Shown here one piece after another: positions 29,914 to 38,744 of a stretch of DNA of 64,000 nt. Position numbers and translations under genes: made by a program. The notes under the pieces are model-generated. The model was not told the DNA's origin and searched no databases. It saw only the letters and a list, made by a program, of their open reading frames with translations. The DNA comes from Streptomyces noursei (lineage in GTDB: Bacteria; Actinomycetota; Actinomycetes; Streptomycetales; Streptomycetaceae), in assembly GCF_001646665.1 (NCBI RefSeq), contig NZ_LWBU01000362.1, positions 1-64,000 of the forward strand. The letters run 5' to 3'. The stretch's first letter is position 1. Every line of letters begins with the position of its first letter.

Positions 29914-31638
29914 TCAGCCTCGCCGTTCCTGCTTCTGCTTGTCCTCCACGCACAGGGTGGCGCGGGGGAAGGCCTGCATGCGCGCCTTGCCGATCGGCTT
30001 GCCGCAGACCTCGCACAGGCCGTACGTCCCCGCGTCGAGCCGTTGCAGCGCGTGCTCGATCTGTTCGAGGGTGGCGCGGGCGTTGGCGGCGAGCGCCATC
30101 TCGTGCTCGCGCGTGATGTTCTTGGTGCCGGTGTCGGCCTCGTCGTGCCCGGCGCCGTCCCCGGAGTCCCGCATCAGCCCGGACAGGGCCTCCTCGGAGG
30201 CGGCGATCTCCGCCTGGAGGCGGGCCGCCTCGCCCTCCAGCTCCGCCCTCGCCTCGGCGACCTCCTCGGGGCTCCAGGGCTCCTCCCCGGGCCGTACGGC
30301 GAGCTCCTCCGGTGCCGTCCCGGCGACGCCCCGGGCGGGGGGCACGGCCGATCCGGCCGGTGCCGTGGTCACGTCCGCGGTCTTCTTCGCTGCCACTGTC
30401 CTGGCTCCTGTCTGTTCCGCGGCCTCGGCCGCCCCCTCGGCCGCGGCTGCGGCCTGGTCCGCGGCCTCGCCGGCCGCGCTTCCGTTCCCCGGCCGGTTCC
30501 CGGCGGTGTGGTCCTCGTGACCGCCCGCCGCACCGGTCGCCCTCCTACGAGACGCCGTCGTGCCGCCCCGCGCCACCCGGGGCGCCGCCCCGGCCTCCGC
30601 TGTGGCGGCTGCTTTCCGCCCCGGCGCCGCCTTCCCCGGTGCCCCGGCGCCCGCTTTCCGGGCCGGCGCCTTCCGAGCAGGCCCCTTCCCGGCCGGCGCC
30701 TCGGCAGCGGCTTCCACCGTCACCGCATCGGCACCTCCATGACCCGCCGCGCGGGCAGGCGCCTTCTTCGCCGCCTTCCGGGCAGACCCCTTCTCGGCCG
30801 GCGCCTCGGCAGCGGCTTCCACCGTCACGGCACCGCCCTCTCCAGCACCGGCACCACCACGGCCCGCCTGGCGGGCGGCCGGCTCCTTGGCAGGCGCCTT
30901 CCTCGCGGCCGCCTTGCGGGCGGGCGCCGTCCCGGCAGGCGCCTCGGCAGCGGCCTCCACCGTCACCGCACCGCCCTCCTCCGCACCCACACCACCACGG
31001 CCCGCCTGGCGATCGGCCACCTTCCTGCCGGCCGCCTCCTTGGCAGGCGCTTTCCTCGCCGGTGTCTTCTTGGCGGCCGCCTTGCGGGCGGGTGCCTTCC
31101 TGGCGGGCGTCTCGTCCGCGGGGGCCGGCGCTTTACCGGCCGTCGCCTTCTTGCCCCCCTTTTCGGCGACCACACCCGCACCGGTCGTCTTGTCGGCCGC
31201 TGCCTTCCCGGCCGGCGCCTTCCCGGGGAGCGCGTCCCCGCCGCCCGCGGCGGTGGACGACCGGCCCGCCGCGCCGGCCGCTCCCCCGGTCCGCTTCGCG
31301 GCCGCCGGACCCGCCCGCCCACCGGCCGCGCGGCCGGACGAGGCGGCGGGTCGGCGCCTCGGCGTCGAGGCCGCGACCTCGGCGGCCTCCGCGGTCTCGG
31401 CGCGCTTCGCGGACCGGTCGGCCTTCTTGGCGGCGGCGACGTCACCGCGCGGCGCCGCCGACGCGCCCACGGCCTTCTTCGTGACCGTCTTGCGCGCCCG
31501 CGCGGGGGCGCTCCGGTCCGTCGCGGGCTTCGACGCCGTGCTCTTCTTCCCCGTCGCGTCCTTGGCCGCCGCGCCCGTGGCGGTGGCGGTGGTTCTGCCG
31601 GACGCCGACTTCTTCTCGGCGGTCTTCTTCGCCACCAT
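29914..31638 (-). CDS. TraR/DksA zinc-finger protein with long histone-like N-terminal tail
   Basis: The 574-aa protein has two very different parts. The last about 120 residues are a DksA/TraR-type coiled coil and zinc finger (EELAVRPGEEPWSPEEV, a coiled region, then YGLCEVCGKPIGKARMQAF). The first about 440 residues are a low-complexity, Lys/Ala/Pro/Arg-rich tail with KKA, PARKA and PAKE units, like histone H1 or eukaryote-like Lsr2/HU tails. It includes three VTVEAAAEAPA repeat units. The finger reads C-x2-C-x17-C-x2-D: the fourth ligand, normally Cys, is Asp (LCVEDKQ). DksA relatives act on RNA polymerase. ATG 31638 is the start. It is first in a unit with lspA and rluD. Confidence 0.9.
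   Translation of the reverse strand: MVAKKTAEKKSASGRTTATATGAAAKDATGKKSTASKPATDRSAPARARKTVTKKAVGASAAPRGDVAAAKKADRSAKRAETAEAAEVAASTPRRRPAASSGRAAGGRAGPAAAKRTGGAAGAAGRSSTAAGGGDALPGKAPAGKAAADKTTGAGVVAEKGGKKATAGKAPAPADETPARKAPARKAAAKKTPARKAPAKEAAGRKVADRQAGRGGVGAEEGGAVTVEAAAEAPAGTAPARKAAARKAPAKEPAARQAGRGGAGAGEGGAVTVEAAAEAPAEKGSARKAAKKAPARAAGHGGADAVTVEAAAEAPAGKGPARKAPARKAGAGAPGKAAPGRKAAATAEAGAAPRVARGGTTASRRRATGAAGGHEDHTAGNRPGNGSAAGEAADQAAAAAEGAAEAAEQTGARTVAAKKTADVTTAPAGSAVPPARGVAGTAPEELAVRPGEEPWSPEEVAEARAELEGEAARLQAEIAASEEALSGLMRDSGDGAGHDEADTGTKNITREHEMALAANARATLEQIEHALQRLDAGTYGLCEVCGKPIGKARMQAFPRATLCVEDKQKQERRG
30691..30966. repeat. Three 33-bp repeats coding for VTVEAAAEAPA blocks
   Basis: Copies lie at 30691–30723, 30796–30828 and 30934–30966. 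The first two are identical and the third differs at two positions. Each codes on the minus strand for a VTVEAAAEAPA-type block within the tail of the TraR/DksA protein. Surrounding PARKA-type codons are also repetitive, so the gene is a likely place for slippage or recombination. Confidence 0.8.
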
Positions 31639-31899
31639 CTCGCGGCCCCTTCACATATTGTGATCTTGCTCGCGAATCGTGCTGGGACGATAAATCGACT
31701 CGGGCCCCGCGGCAACGGGGCACGCCGCCGGTCCGGACGCCCCGTACCCGTGGCGAGGGCGGCTTGCATCCGTTGTGCCCAGCTCCCCGCCCCGTAATCC
31801 GCCGGCGTTCCCGCCCCCGGCCCGCGCGCCGGGGTGTGGCCATTCGGGTCACTCACCCGCCCGCCCGGAAACCGGTCGGCCGCTGTCCGACCGGGCGCT
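31639..31899. other. 261-bp gap upstream of the T-box leader
   Basis: No gene is seen between the TraR/DksA start and the ileS promoter. It must hold the minus-strand promoter of the TraR/DksA–lspA–rluD unit. Just before that start is CACAATATGTG on the minus strand (31656–31666), a short dyad. Near 31872–31894 CCGGTCGG and CCGACCGG form an 8-bp inverted repeat just upstream of the ileS -10 candidate. Confidence 0.5.
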
Positions 31900-32196
31900 T
31901 ACACTGGGCGCAGCGAAAGGCTTGGATGGGGACGAGTAGCGTCGCAAGCAGCCATGAGCGACCCGGGGACGGTGAGAGCCCGGGGGCGAGCCCGATGTGA
32001 AGCATCACCCCGGAGCCGTCGGAAGAACGCCCGCGCGGGCAGCCGCGGGGGTCAGTAGAACCGGCATCGCGACCCCAATGAGGGGGCTCAGGACGCCGAC
32101 GAGGCGCCCGGGGCCAAGGAGGGTGGTACCGCGGGAGCCGGCCGCAGCGCAGGCGCTCTCGTCCCTCCGACGGAACGAGGAACAGTCCGCCGGAGG
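31900..32196 (+). promoter_or_regulatory. Translational T-box leader of ileS (tRNA-Ile sensing)
   Basis: The leader carries the conserved T-box AGGGTGGTACCGCGG at 32120–32134, whose TGGT (32124–32127) would pair with the ACCA end of uncharged tRNA-Ile. Upstream, GACGAGTAG (near 31930) and a GAAGCATCACC stretch near 32000–32009 look like Stem I elements. ATC at 32004–32006 followed by A is the likely isoleucine specifier. The -10 candidate TACACT is at 31900–31905. There is no terminator T-run; instead the ribosome binding site is sequestered. This matches the known actinobacterial ileS T-boxes with ultrashort Stem I that regulate translation. Confidence 0.93.
32164..32196 (+). promoter_or_regulatory. 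Ribosome-binding-site sequestering hairpin of the ileS T-box
   Basis: CCTCCG-A-CGG (32164–32173) pairs with CCG-C-CGGAGG (ending 32196) as a 10-position stem with one A/C mismatch. The downstream arm contains the GGAGG Shine-Dalgarno at 32192–32196, 5 nt before the ATG. In the tRNA-bound state the T-box antisequestrator should open this stem. Confidence 0.85.
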
Positions 32197-32201
32197 ATTC
32201 G

Positions 32202-35200
32202 ATGTCGCAGTACCGCCAGGTACCCGCCCAGGTCGACCTGCCCGCGCTCGAGCACGCCGTGCTCGATTTCTGGCGCGAGGCCAAGGTCTTCCAGAAGTCC
32301 CTTGAGCAGTCCGAGGGCCGCCCCGAGTGGGTCTTCTACGAGGGCCCGCCCACCGCCAACGGCATGCCCGGCGCCCACCACATCGAGGCCCGCGTCTTCA
32401 AGGACGTCTTCCCCCGCTTCCGCACCATGCGCGGCTACCACGTCGCCCGCAAGGCCGGCTGGGACTGCCACGGCCTTCCGGTCGAGCTCGCCGTCGAGAA
32501 GGAGCTGGGCTTCTCCGGCAAGAAGGACATCGAGGCGTACGGCATCGCCGAGTTCAACGCCAAGTGCCGGGAGTCGGTGACCCGCCACACCGACGCGTTC
32601 GCCGAGCTGACGACCCGGATGGGCTACTGGGTCGACCTGGACGACGCGTACCGCACCATGGACCCGGAGTACGTCCAGTCGGTCTGGTGGTCCCTGAAGG
32701 AGATCTTCGACAAGGGCCTGCTGGTCCAGGACCACCGTGTCGCCCCCTGGTGCCCCCGCTGCGGCACCGGCCTGTCCGACCACGAGCTGGCGCAGGGCTA
32801 CGAGACGGTCGTCGACCCCTCGGTCTTCGTCCGCTTCCCGCTGACCTCCGGCCCCCTCGCGGGCGAGGCCGCGCTCCTGGTCTGGACGACGACCCCCTGG
32901 ACCCTGGTGTCCAACACGGCCGTCGCCGCCCACCCCGACGTGACGTACGTGGTCGCGACCGACGGCGAGGAGAAGCTGGTCGTCGCCGAGCCCCTGCTCG
33001 CCAAGGCCCTCGGCGAGGGCTGGGAGGCCACCGGGCAGACCTTCACGGGCGCCGAGATGGAGCGCTGGACCTACGAGCGCCCCTTCGCCCTGATCGACTT
33101 CCCGGCCCCGGCCCACTACATCGTCAACGCGGAGTACGTCACCACCGAGGACGGCACCGGTCTGGTCCACCAGTCCCCCGCCTTCGGTGAGGACGACCTC
33201 AAGGTGTGCCGCGCCTACGACCTGCCCGTGGTGAACCCCGTCCGCCCGGACGGCACCTTCGAGGAGGACGTGCCGCTGGTCGGCGGCCAGTTCTTCAAGA
33301 AGGCCGACGAAGCCCTCACGGCCGACCTACAGGCCCGCGGACGGCTCTTCAAGCACATCGCGTACGAGCACAGCTACCCGCACTGCTGGCGCTGCCACAC
33401 GGCGCTGCTCTACTACGCGCAGCCGTCCTGGTACATCCGCACGACGGCCGTCAAGGACCGGCTGCTGGAGGAGAACGAGAACACCAACTGGTTCCCGGAC
33501 TCCGTCAAGCACGGCCGCTTCGGCGACTGGCTGAACAACAACATCGACTGGGCGCTGTCCCGCAACCGCTACTGGGGCACCCCGCTGCCGATCTGGCGCT
33601 GCGAGGAGAACCACCTCACCTGCGTCGGCTCGCTCGACGAGCTGTCCGGGCTGACGGGCACCGACCAGTCGTCGCTGGACCCCCACCGCCCGTACATCGA
33701 CGACGTCACGTTCCCCTGCCCCACCTGCCGGGAGACGGCCACCCGCGTCCCCGAGGTCATCGACGCCTGGTACGACTCGGGCTCGATGCCGTTCGCGCAG
33801 TACGGCTACCCGTACAAGAACAAGGACCTCTTCGAGAAGCGCTACCCGGCGCAGTTCATCTCCGAGGCCATCGACCAGACCCGCGGCTGGTTCTACACCC
33901 TCATGGCCGTCGGCACCCTGGTCTTCGACAAGTCGTCGTACGAGAACGTGGTCTGCCTGGGCCACATCCTCGCCGAGGACGGCCGGAAGATGTCCAAGCA
34001 CCTGGGCAACATCCTCCAGCCGATCCCGCTCATGGACCAGCACGGCGCCGACGCCGTGCGCTGGTTCATGGCCGCCGGCGGCTCCCCGTGGGCCGCGCGC
34101 CGGGTGGGCCACGGCACGATCCAGGAGGTCGTGCGCAAGACGCTCCTCACGTACTGGAACACCGTCGCCTTCCAGGCCCTGTACGCCCGCACGTCGCAGT
34201 GGGCGCCGTCCGCCGCCGACCCCGCGCCGGCCGACCGCCCGGTCCTGGACCGCTGGCTGCTCTCCGAGCTGCACGCGCTGACCGACCAGGTCACCCAGGC
34301 CCTGGAGGCCTACGACACCCAGCGCGCCGGCAAGCTGCTGTCCGCCTTCGTCGACGACCTCTCCAACTGGTACGTACGCCGCTCCCGGCGCCGCTTCTGG
34401 CAGGGCGACAAGGCGGCCCTGCGGACGCTGCACGAGGTCGTCGAGACGGTCACCCGCCTGATGGCCCCCCTCACCCCGTTCATCACGGAGCGCGTCTGGC
34501 AGGACCTGGTCGTCCCGGTGACCCCGGGGGCCCCCGAGTCCGTCCACCTCTCCACCTGGCCGGAGGCGGACCTCTCCGCCATCGACCCCGCCCTCTCGTC
34601 CCAGATGGCCCTCGTCCGCCGCCTGGTCGAGCTGGGCCGCGCCACGCGCGCGGAGTCGGGCGTCAAGACCCGCCAGCCGCTCTCCCGCGCCCTGGTCGCC
34701 GCCACCGGCTTCGAGGCCCTGTCGCCCGAGCTGCACGCCCAGATCACCGAGGAGCTGAACGTCACCTCCCTCGCCTCGCTCTCCGAGGTGGGCGGCTCGC
34801 TCGTGGACACGACCGCGAAGGCGAACTTCCGGGCCCTGGGCAAGCGCTTCGGCAAGGGCGTCCAGGACGTGGCGAAGGCGGTCGCCGCCGCCGACGCCGC
34901 CGCGCTCTCGCTCGCCCTCCGCGGCGGCGAGGCCACCCTGGAGGTCAACGGCGAGACGATCACCCTCGCCCCGGACGAGGTGATCATCACGGAGACGCCC
35001 CGGGAGGGCTGGTCCGTCGCCTCCGACGCGGGCGCGACGGTCGCCCTGGACCTGGAGATCACCCCGGAGCTGCGCCGCGCGGGTCTGGCCCGTGACGCGA
35101 TCCGCCTCATCCAGGAGGCCCGCAAGAACAGCGGCCTGGACGTCGCGGACCGGATCGCCCTGCGCTGGGAGTCCACCGACCCGGAGGTCGTCGAGGCCCT

Positions 35201-35333
35201 CGGGGACCACGCCGGACTGATCGCCGACGAGGTCCTGGCCACGGACTTCGCGTCCGGTGACGCGGACGCCACGTACGGCGAAGCGTTCACCGACGAGGGC
35301 CTGTCCCTCACGTTCCGCCTCCGCAAGGCGTAA
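32202..35333 (+). CDS. ileS: Isoleucyl-tRNA synthetase
   Basis: The 1043-aa class I synthetase charges tRNA-Ile. The HIGH-like motif is PGAHHIE in PPTANGMPGAHHIEARV, the editing domain follows (WTTTPWTLVSNTA), and the KMSKS motif is KMSKHLGN near residue 597. The length and the GAHH form fit the longer IleS clade found in actinobacteria and related to eukaryotic enzymes, which tends to tolerate mupirocin (family knowledge). The ATG at 32202 has GGAGG 5 nt upstream, which is masked by the T-box sequestrator. A terminator hairpin begins 10 bp after the stop. Confidence 0.98.
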   Translation: MSQYRQVPAQVDLPALEHAVLDFWREAKVFQKSLEQSEGRPEWVFYEGPPTANGMPGAHHIEARVFKDVFPRFRTMRGYHVARKAGWDCHGLPVELAVEKELGFSGKKDIEAYGIAEFNAKCRESVTRHTDAFAELTTRMGYWVDLDDAYRTMDPEYVQSVWWSLKEIFDKGLLVQDHRVAPWCPRCGTGLSDHELAQGYETVVDPSVFVRFPLTSGPLAGEAALLVWTTTPWTLVSNTAVAAHPDVTYVVATDGEEKLVVAEPLLAKALGEGWEATGQTFTGAEMERWTYERPFALIDFPAPAHYIVNAEYVTTEDGTGLVHQSPAFGEDDLKVCRAYDLPVVNPVRPDGTFEEDVPLVGGQFFKKADEALTADLQARGRLFKHIAYEHSYPHCWRCHTALLYYAQPSWYIRTTAVKDRLLEENENTNWFPDSVKHGRFGDWLNNNIDWALSRNRYWGTPLPIWRCEENHLTCVGSLDELSGLTGTDQSSLDPHRPYIDDVTFPCPTCRETATRVPEVIDAWYDSGSMPFAQYGYPYKNKDLFEKRYPAQFISEAIDQTRGWFYTLMAVGTLVFDKSSYENVVCLGHILAEDGRKMSKHLGNILQPIPLMDQHGADAVRWFMAAGGSPWAARRVGHGTIQEVVRKTLLTYWNTVAFQALYARTSQWAPSAADPAPADRPVLDRWLLSELHALTDQVTQALEAYDTQRAGKLLSAFVDDLSNWYVRRSRRRFWQGDKAALRTLHEVVETVTRLMAPLTPFITERVWQDLVVPVTPGAPESVHLSTWPEADLSAIDPALSSQMALVRRLVELGRATRAESGVKTRQPLSRALVAATGFEALSPELHAQITEELNVTSLASLSEVGGSLVDTTAKANFRALGKRFGKGVQDVAKAVAAADAAALSLALRGGEATLEVNGETITLAPDEVIITETPREGWSVASDAGATVALDLEITPELRRAGLARDAIRLIQEARKNSGLDVADRIALRWESTDPEVVEALGDHAGLIADEVLATDFASGDADATYGEAFTDEGLSLTFRLRKA

Positions 35334-35342
35334 CCACCACCC

Positions 35343-35380
35343 GCGAGGGCCCGGCCACCTTCCGTGGCCGGGCCCTTCGC
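35343..35380 (+). terminator. ileS terminator
   Basis: A stem of about 16 bp with a single bulged base pairs 35343–35358 with 35364–35380 around a 5-nt loop. It starts 10 bp after the ileS stop and ends in TTCGC rather than a T run. Confidence 0.85.
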
Positions 35381-35590
35381 GTGCTCCCCGCGGCCCGCGG
35401 ACGGCGTCCGGCCTGGGCAGGGCCGTGCAGGGGCGCCCCCGCAGGGAGGTGAGCCCGGAGGGGCCACGCCCCCACCCACCGGTGGAAGCCCCCCGTCGGC
35501 CAACCGAGAACAGGCACCGCCCCGGTTCCGCCGTGGAGGAATGCGGCCAAGGCCAAGCGCACCACACGCACCACGCCCGCCACACCGGCA

Positions 35591-35620
35591 CCCCCCCCCG
35601 CCCCGCCCCGCCCCGCCCCC
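35591..35620. repeat. CCCCG tandem tract, minus-strand G-quadruplex motif
   Basis: Nine C's are followed by repeated GCCCC units, giving on the minus strand five G runs of 4–9 separated by single C's. That is a very strong quadruplex motif on the minus strand and an i-motif on the plus strand. Confidence 0.7.
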
Positions 35621-35647
35621 GTGCTCCCTCGCCCCCCGCGCACGACA

Positions 35648-35693
35648 AAGGGCCGGGGCCCGGGACGTGTGAACGTCCCGGGCCCCGGCCCTT
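35648..35693. terminator. Perfect 21-bp bidirectional terminator hairpin
   Basis: Arms 35648–35668 and 35673–35693 are fully complementary with a GTGA loop. It sits 42 bp beyond the divIVA stop and can also back up ileS termination. The outer pairs are A-T, giving short TT/AA edges in both directions. Confidence 0.9.
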
Positions 35694-35735
35694 CTGCCTA
35701 CCGACGGCTACGCGCGGATCGCGCGACCCGCCCCG

Positions 35736-36824
35736 TCAGTTGTCGTCCTCGTCGATCAGGAAGCCGCGCATCGGCGACGGAGCCTGCTGCATCGGCTGCG
35801 GCGCCTGCGGCCGCACCGGTGCCATCGGCTGCGTCATCGCGGGCGACATCTGCTGCTGGCCGCCGTAGGACGGGCCACCGCCCATCGACGGGCCGCCGCC
35901 CATGGTCTGGTTGCCGCCGTACGACGGGCCACTCGCACCGGCCGACGCCATCGAGGGCGACGGCGGCAGCGAGGGCGCTGCGGACGGCGTCCGCGGCGGG
36001 GCGAGGGAGTCGTCCGCCTGGGTCTCCAGCTGGCGCAGCTGGCTCTCCAGGTAGGACTTCAGCCGCGTGCGGTACTCGCGCTCGAAGCCGCGCAGGTCCT
36101 CGACCTTGCGCTCCAGCGTGGCGCGGGCGGACTCCAGCGAGCCCATCGCGACGCGGTGCTTCTCCTGCGCGTCCCGCTCCAGGGCGTCGGCCTTGGCGCG
36201 GGCGTCGCGCTCCAGGCCCTCGGCGCGCGAACGGGCCTCGCCGACGATCTTGTTGGCCTCGGAACGGGCCTCCGCGATCGCCTGGTCGGCGGTCTGCTGG
36301 GCGAGGGAGAGAACGCGGGCCGCGCTGTCGCCGCCGGGGCCCTGACCGGGCTGCGGCATCTGCGGGCCGTGACCGCCCATGGGGCCACCCATGGGACCGC
36401 CCATCGGGCCACCCATGGGGCCGCCCTGCATGGGACCGGGGCCGTGCTGGCCCTGCGGGCCGCCGTGGCTGGGACCGGCCGGCAGCTGAGGAGCACCACC
36501 GGGCAGCTGGGGGGGACCCATCTGCGGGGGCTGCTGCTGGACCGGCGGACCCGATATCCCGGCGGGCACGGGGGCACCGGGGCCCACGGGCCTCTGGTCC
36601 TGCTGCTCCGGAGGCTTGCGCATACCCTGCTGCTGCTGGTTCTGCGCGGCCGCGCGCGTGGCGGCGGCGAGCTTGGCGCGCAGGTCCTCGTTCTCGCGGA
36701 GCAGACGCGTCAGTTCGGCTTCGACCTCGTCGAGGAAGGCATCGACCTCGTCCTCGTCATAGCCTTCTCGGAGGCGGACGGTCGTGAACTGCTTGTTCCG
36801 CACGTCCTCGGGGGTCAGCGGCAT
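35736..36824 (-). CDS. divIVA: DivIVA polar growth and cell-division protein
   Basis: The 362-aa coiled-coil protein marks and drives polar growth in streptomycetes. The N-terminal DivIVA domain ([35 protein letters not shown]) binds curved membrane. A Gln/Pro/Gly-rich insert at about residues 60–165 includes four GGPM-type repeats, and a second coiled coil (about 170–280) follows. The tail is Gly/Ser/Met/Pro-rich and ends in GFLIDEDDN. The long PQG insert is typical of Streptomyces DivIVA rather than of Bacillus. ATG 36824 is the start. It is the last gene of the minus-strand division cluster, before the 21-bp hairpin. Confidence 0.97.
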   Translation of the reverse strand: MPLTPEDVRNKQFTTVRLREGYDEDEVDAFLDEVEAELTRLLRENEDLRAKLAAATRAAAQNQQQQGMRKPPEQQDQRPVGPGAPVPAGISGPPVQQQPPQMGPPQLPGGAPQLPAGPSHGGPQGQHGPGPMQGGPMGGPMGGPMGGPMGGHGPQMPQPGQGPGGDSAARVLSLAQQTADQAIAEARSEANKIVGEARSRAEGLERDARAKADALERDAQEKHRVAMGSLESARATLERKVEDLRGFEREYRTRLKSYLESQLRQLETQADDSLAPPRTPSAAPSLPPSPSMASAGASGPSYGGNQTMGGGPSMGGGPSYGGQQQMSPAMTQPMAPVRPQAPQPMQQAPSPMRGFLIDEDDN

Positions 36825-36880
36825 CTTTCCTTCACCTCTACGTAGTCGTCGGCAGTCGGCAGGACCGTATCGCTACACCC

Positions 36881-37177
36881 TCACACCCTCATCATGAAGC
36901 TGTTCACGATGGAGATCAGGATGTAGACGATGATCATCAGAACGAAGAAGGACAGGTCGAGTGCCACGCCCCCGAGACGCAGCGGCGGGATGAACCGCCG
37001 CAGAAGCTTCAGTGGTGGATCGGTGACAGTGTAGGTGGCCTCCAGTACGACCACCATCGCCTTCCCGGGTTCCCATGAACGAGCGAACTGGAAGACATAG
37101 TCCATGACCAGCCGGAAGATCAGGACGACAAGGAAGCACATCAGAGCGATGTAGATCACTTGTAGTGCGACGCTCAT
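36881..37177 (-). CDS. sepG: YggT-family membrane protein SepG/YlmG
   Basis: The 98-aa protein has two YggT-type hydrophobic segments (about residues 5–30 and 72–95) and the conserved DPPLKLLRRFIPP loop between them. In Streptomyces the homologue next to sepF is called SepG (YlmG), which helps localise SsgB and keep nucleoids compact during sporulation. That role is from the literature, not the sequence. It lies between sepF (69 bp upstream) and divIVA (56 bp downstream). Confidence 0.93.
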   Translation of the reverse strand: MSVALQVIYIALMCFLVVLIFRLVMDYVFQFARSWEPGKAMVVVLEATYTVTDPPLKLLRRFIPPLRLGGVALDLSFFVLMIIVYILISIVNSFMMRV

Positions 37178-37246
37178 CCCGCGCTTCCCTCTCCCCTGAT
37201 CCCATGTCCACCGGCCCTGCGGCCGGCCGTTCCCGGTGTCGTGCTC

Positions 37247-37873
37247 TCAGCTCTGGTTGAAGAATCCGCCCTCTGCGATGCGGGCCTTGTCCTCCGCCGT
37301 GACATCGACGTTAGCAGGCGACAACAGGAACACCTTCTGCGTCACTCGCTCAATGCTGCCATGCAGCCCGAAGACGAGACCGGCGGCGAAGTCGACAAGT
37401 CGCTTCGCGTCCGTGTCGTCCATCTCGGTGAGGTTCATGATCACAGGCGTGCCCTCGCGGAAGTGTTCCCCGATGGTACGGGCCTCGTTGTAGGTCCGGG
37501 GGTGGAGTGTGGTGATGCGGTAGGGCTCCCGCTCGGACACGACCTTGGGCATGATCACCGGTGCGTTCTTCTCCAGGCTCGGTCGTTCAGGTGTGATGGA
37601 TGCCACGGGGGCAATTCGTGCCGGACGTCCGCTTTCAGCCGGAAGCGGAACGGGATCGCGCTGCACGGGGGGCTGGGGGACGACCCGCACCGGTTCCTCG
37701 CGCTCCACCTGGTGCGAGGGCTGGTGCGGGGGCTGGTGGCGCCGTCGGTCGCGCTCGGGCTCCGGCTCCAGCTCGGGTTCGAAGTCGTCATCGGGGTCGA
37801 AACCCCGGCCGTCGTACCCATCGTCCTCCACGAGGCCGAGGTAGACCGCCATCTTGCGCATCGCGCCGGCCAT
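37247..37873 (-). CDS. sepF: SepF cell division protein
   Basis: The 208-aa FtsZ partner has an N-terminal amphipathic helix for membrane binding ([17 protein letters not shown]), an acidic and Pro/Arg-rich linker (residues about 25–95), and the C-terminal SepF domain ([19 protein letters not shown] … GFFNQS). SepF tethers FtsZ to the membrane in organisms lacking FtsA and ZipA. ATG 37873 gives the intact helix. A 142-bp gap separates it from yggS, room for its own promoter. Confidence 0.97.
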   Translation of the reverse strand: MAGAMRKMAVYLGLVEDDGYDGRGFDPDDDFEPELEPEPERDRRRHQPPHQPSHQVEREEPVRVVPQPPVQRDPVPLPAESGRPARIAPVASITPERPSLEKNAPVIMPKVVSEREPYRITTLHPRTYNEARTIGEHFREGTPVIMNLTEMDDTDAKRLVDFAAGLVFGLHGSIERVTQKVFLLSPANVDVTAEDKARIAEGGFFNQS

Positions 37874-38015
37874 TCTCTGAGTCCTCCGCTCTGTGGTGGA
37901 TCGCCCTCACCATTAGTGGGCACAGCGTCACCAAGTGCCCGCGATCCACGAGGCCTGTCCGCTGTTCGGCGGAAATGACCATATTTTCTGCTGTGGTCCG
38001 ACTTGCTTCGCGACG

Positions 38016-38744
38016 TTACCCGAGCCGGGGTCGGTCTCCGAGTACCGCCGTCCCGATGCGCACATGTGTCGCTCCGGCCGCCACGGCGTCCTCGAGGTCC
38101 GCACTCATCCCTGCTGACACCATGTTCGCAGCCGGATGGGACGCGCGCAGGCGGGATGCCAATTCCATCAGCCGGTCGAAGGCGGCCCGTTGGCGCCCCG
38201 CGTACGGGCCGGCCAGCGGCGCGACCGTCATGAGCCCGTCGAGCCGGAGCCCGGGGGCACCCGCCACCGCGCCGGCCAACTCCTCGATGCCGTCCGGGGC
38301 GACGCCGCCGCGCTCCCCCCGCTCACCGGACCCGGCGTCGAGGGCGACCTGGATCAGGCACCCCAGCTCGCGCCCGGCGCGCGCCGCGGCGGTCGAGAGC
38401 GCGGTGACGAGCTTCAACCGGTCCACGGACTGCACCTGGTGTGCGTAACTCGCCACAGAACGGACCTTATTGGTCTGCAGCTGGCCGACGAAGTGCCATG
38501 TCAGGTCGAGATCCGCGCACGCCGCCGCCTTGGGCGCCGCGTCCTGGTCCCGGTTCTCGGCGACGTGGCGGACGCCCAGTTCGTGCAGCAGCCGGACGTC
38601 GCTCGCGGGGTAGGTCTTGGTGACCACGATCAGGGTCACCTCCCCGCGCTCACGCCCCGCGGCGGCGCACGCGGCGGAGATGCGCTCCTCCACCCGCGCC
38701 AGGTTCTCGGCGAGTTGCGCCCTGCGGTCCGTCATCCGCCTCAT
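38016..38744 (-). CDS. yggS: YggS-family PLP-binding protein (PLP homeostasis)
   Basis: The 242-aa protein is a YggS/PLPBP homologue: a TIM-barrel PLP binder with the PLP lysine in LIVVTKTYPASDV, then HFVGQLQTNKV and a C-terminal SAGMSADLEDAVAAGATHVRIGTAVLG phosphate-binding region. It buffers pyridoxal phosphate. ATG 38744 overlaps the stop of the upstream gene as ATGA, so MRRMTD is the start; ATG 38735 is an in-frame alternative. Its place between the yfiH-type gene and sepF is conserved across actinobacteria and Firmicutes division clusters. Confidence 0.96.
   Translation of the reverse strand: MRRMTDRRAQLAENLARVEERISAACAAAGRERGEVTLIVVTKTYPASDVRLLHELGVRHVAENRDQDAAPKAAACADLDLTWHFVGQLQTNKVRSVASYAHQVQSVDRLKLVTALSTAAARAGRELGCLIQVALDAGSGERGERGGVAPDGIEELAGAVAGAPGLRLDGLMTVAPLAGPYAGRQRAAFDRLMELASRLRASHPAANMVSAGMSADLEDAVAAGATHVRIGTAVLGDRPRLG

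Larger units (their letters stand above)
35334..35735. other. 402-bp gap between convergent ileS and divIVA
   Basis: No gene is seen. It contains two strong hairpins (35343–35380 and 35648–35693) and a C-rich tract at 35591–35620. A low-complexity GC-rich stretch with no further symmetry fills the rest. Confidence 0.7.

Noticed and set aside
30691-30966. A CRISPR-like repeat array
   Set aside because: The three repeats are irregularly spaced (105 and 138 bp) and code for protein blocks in an open frame, so they are gene-internal repeats.
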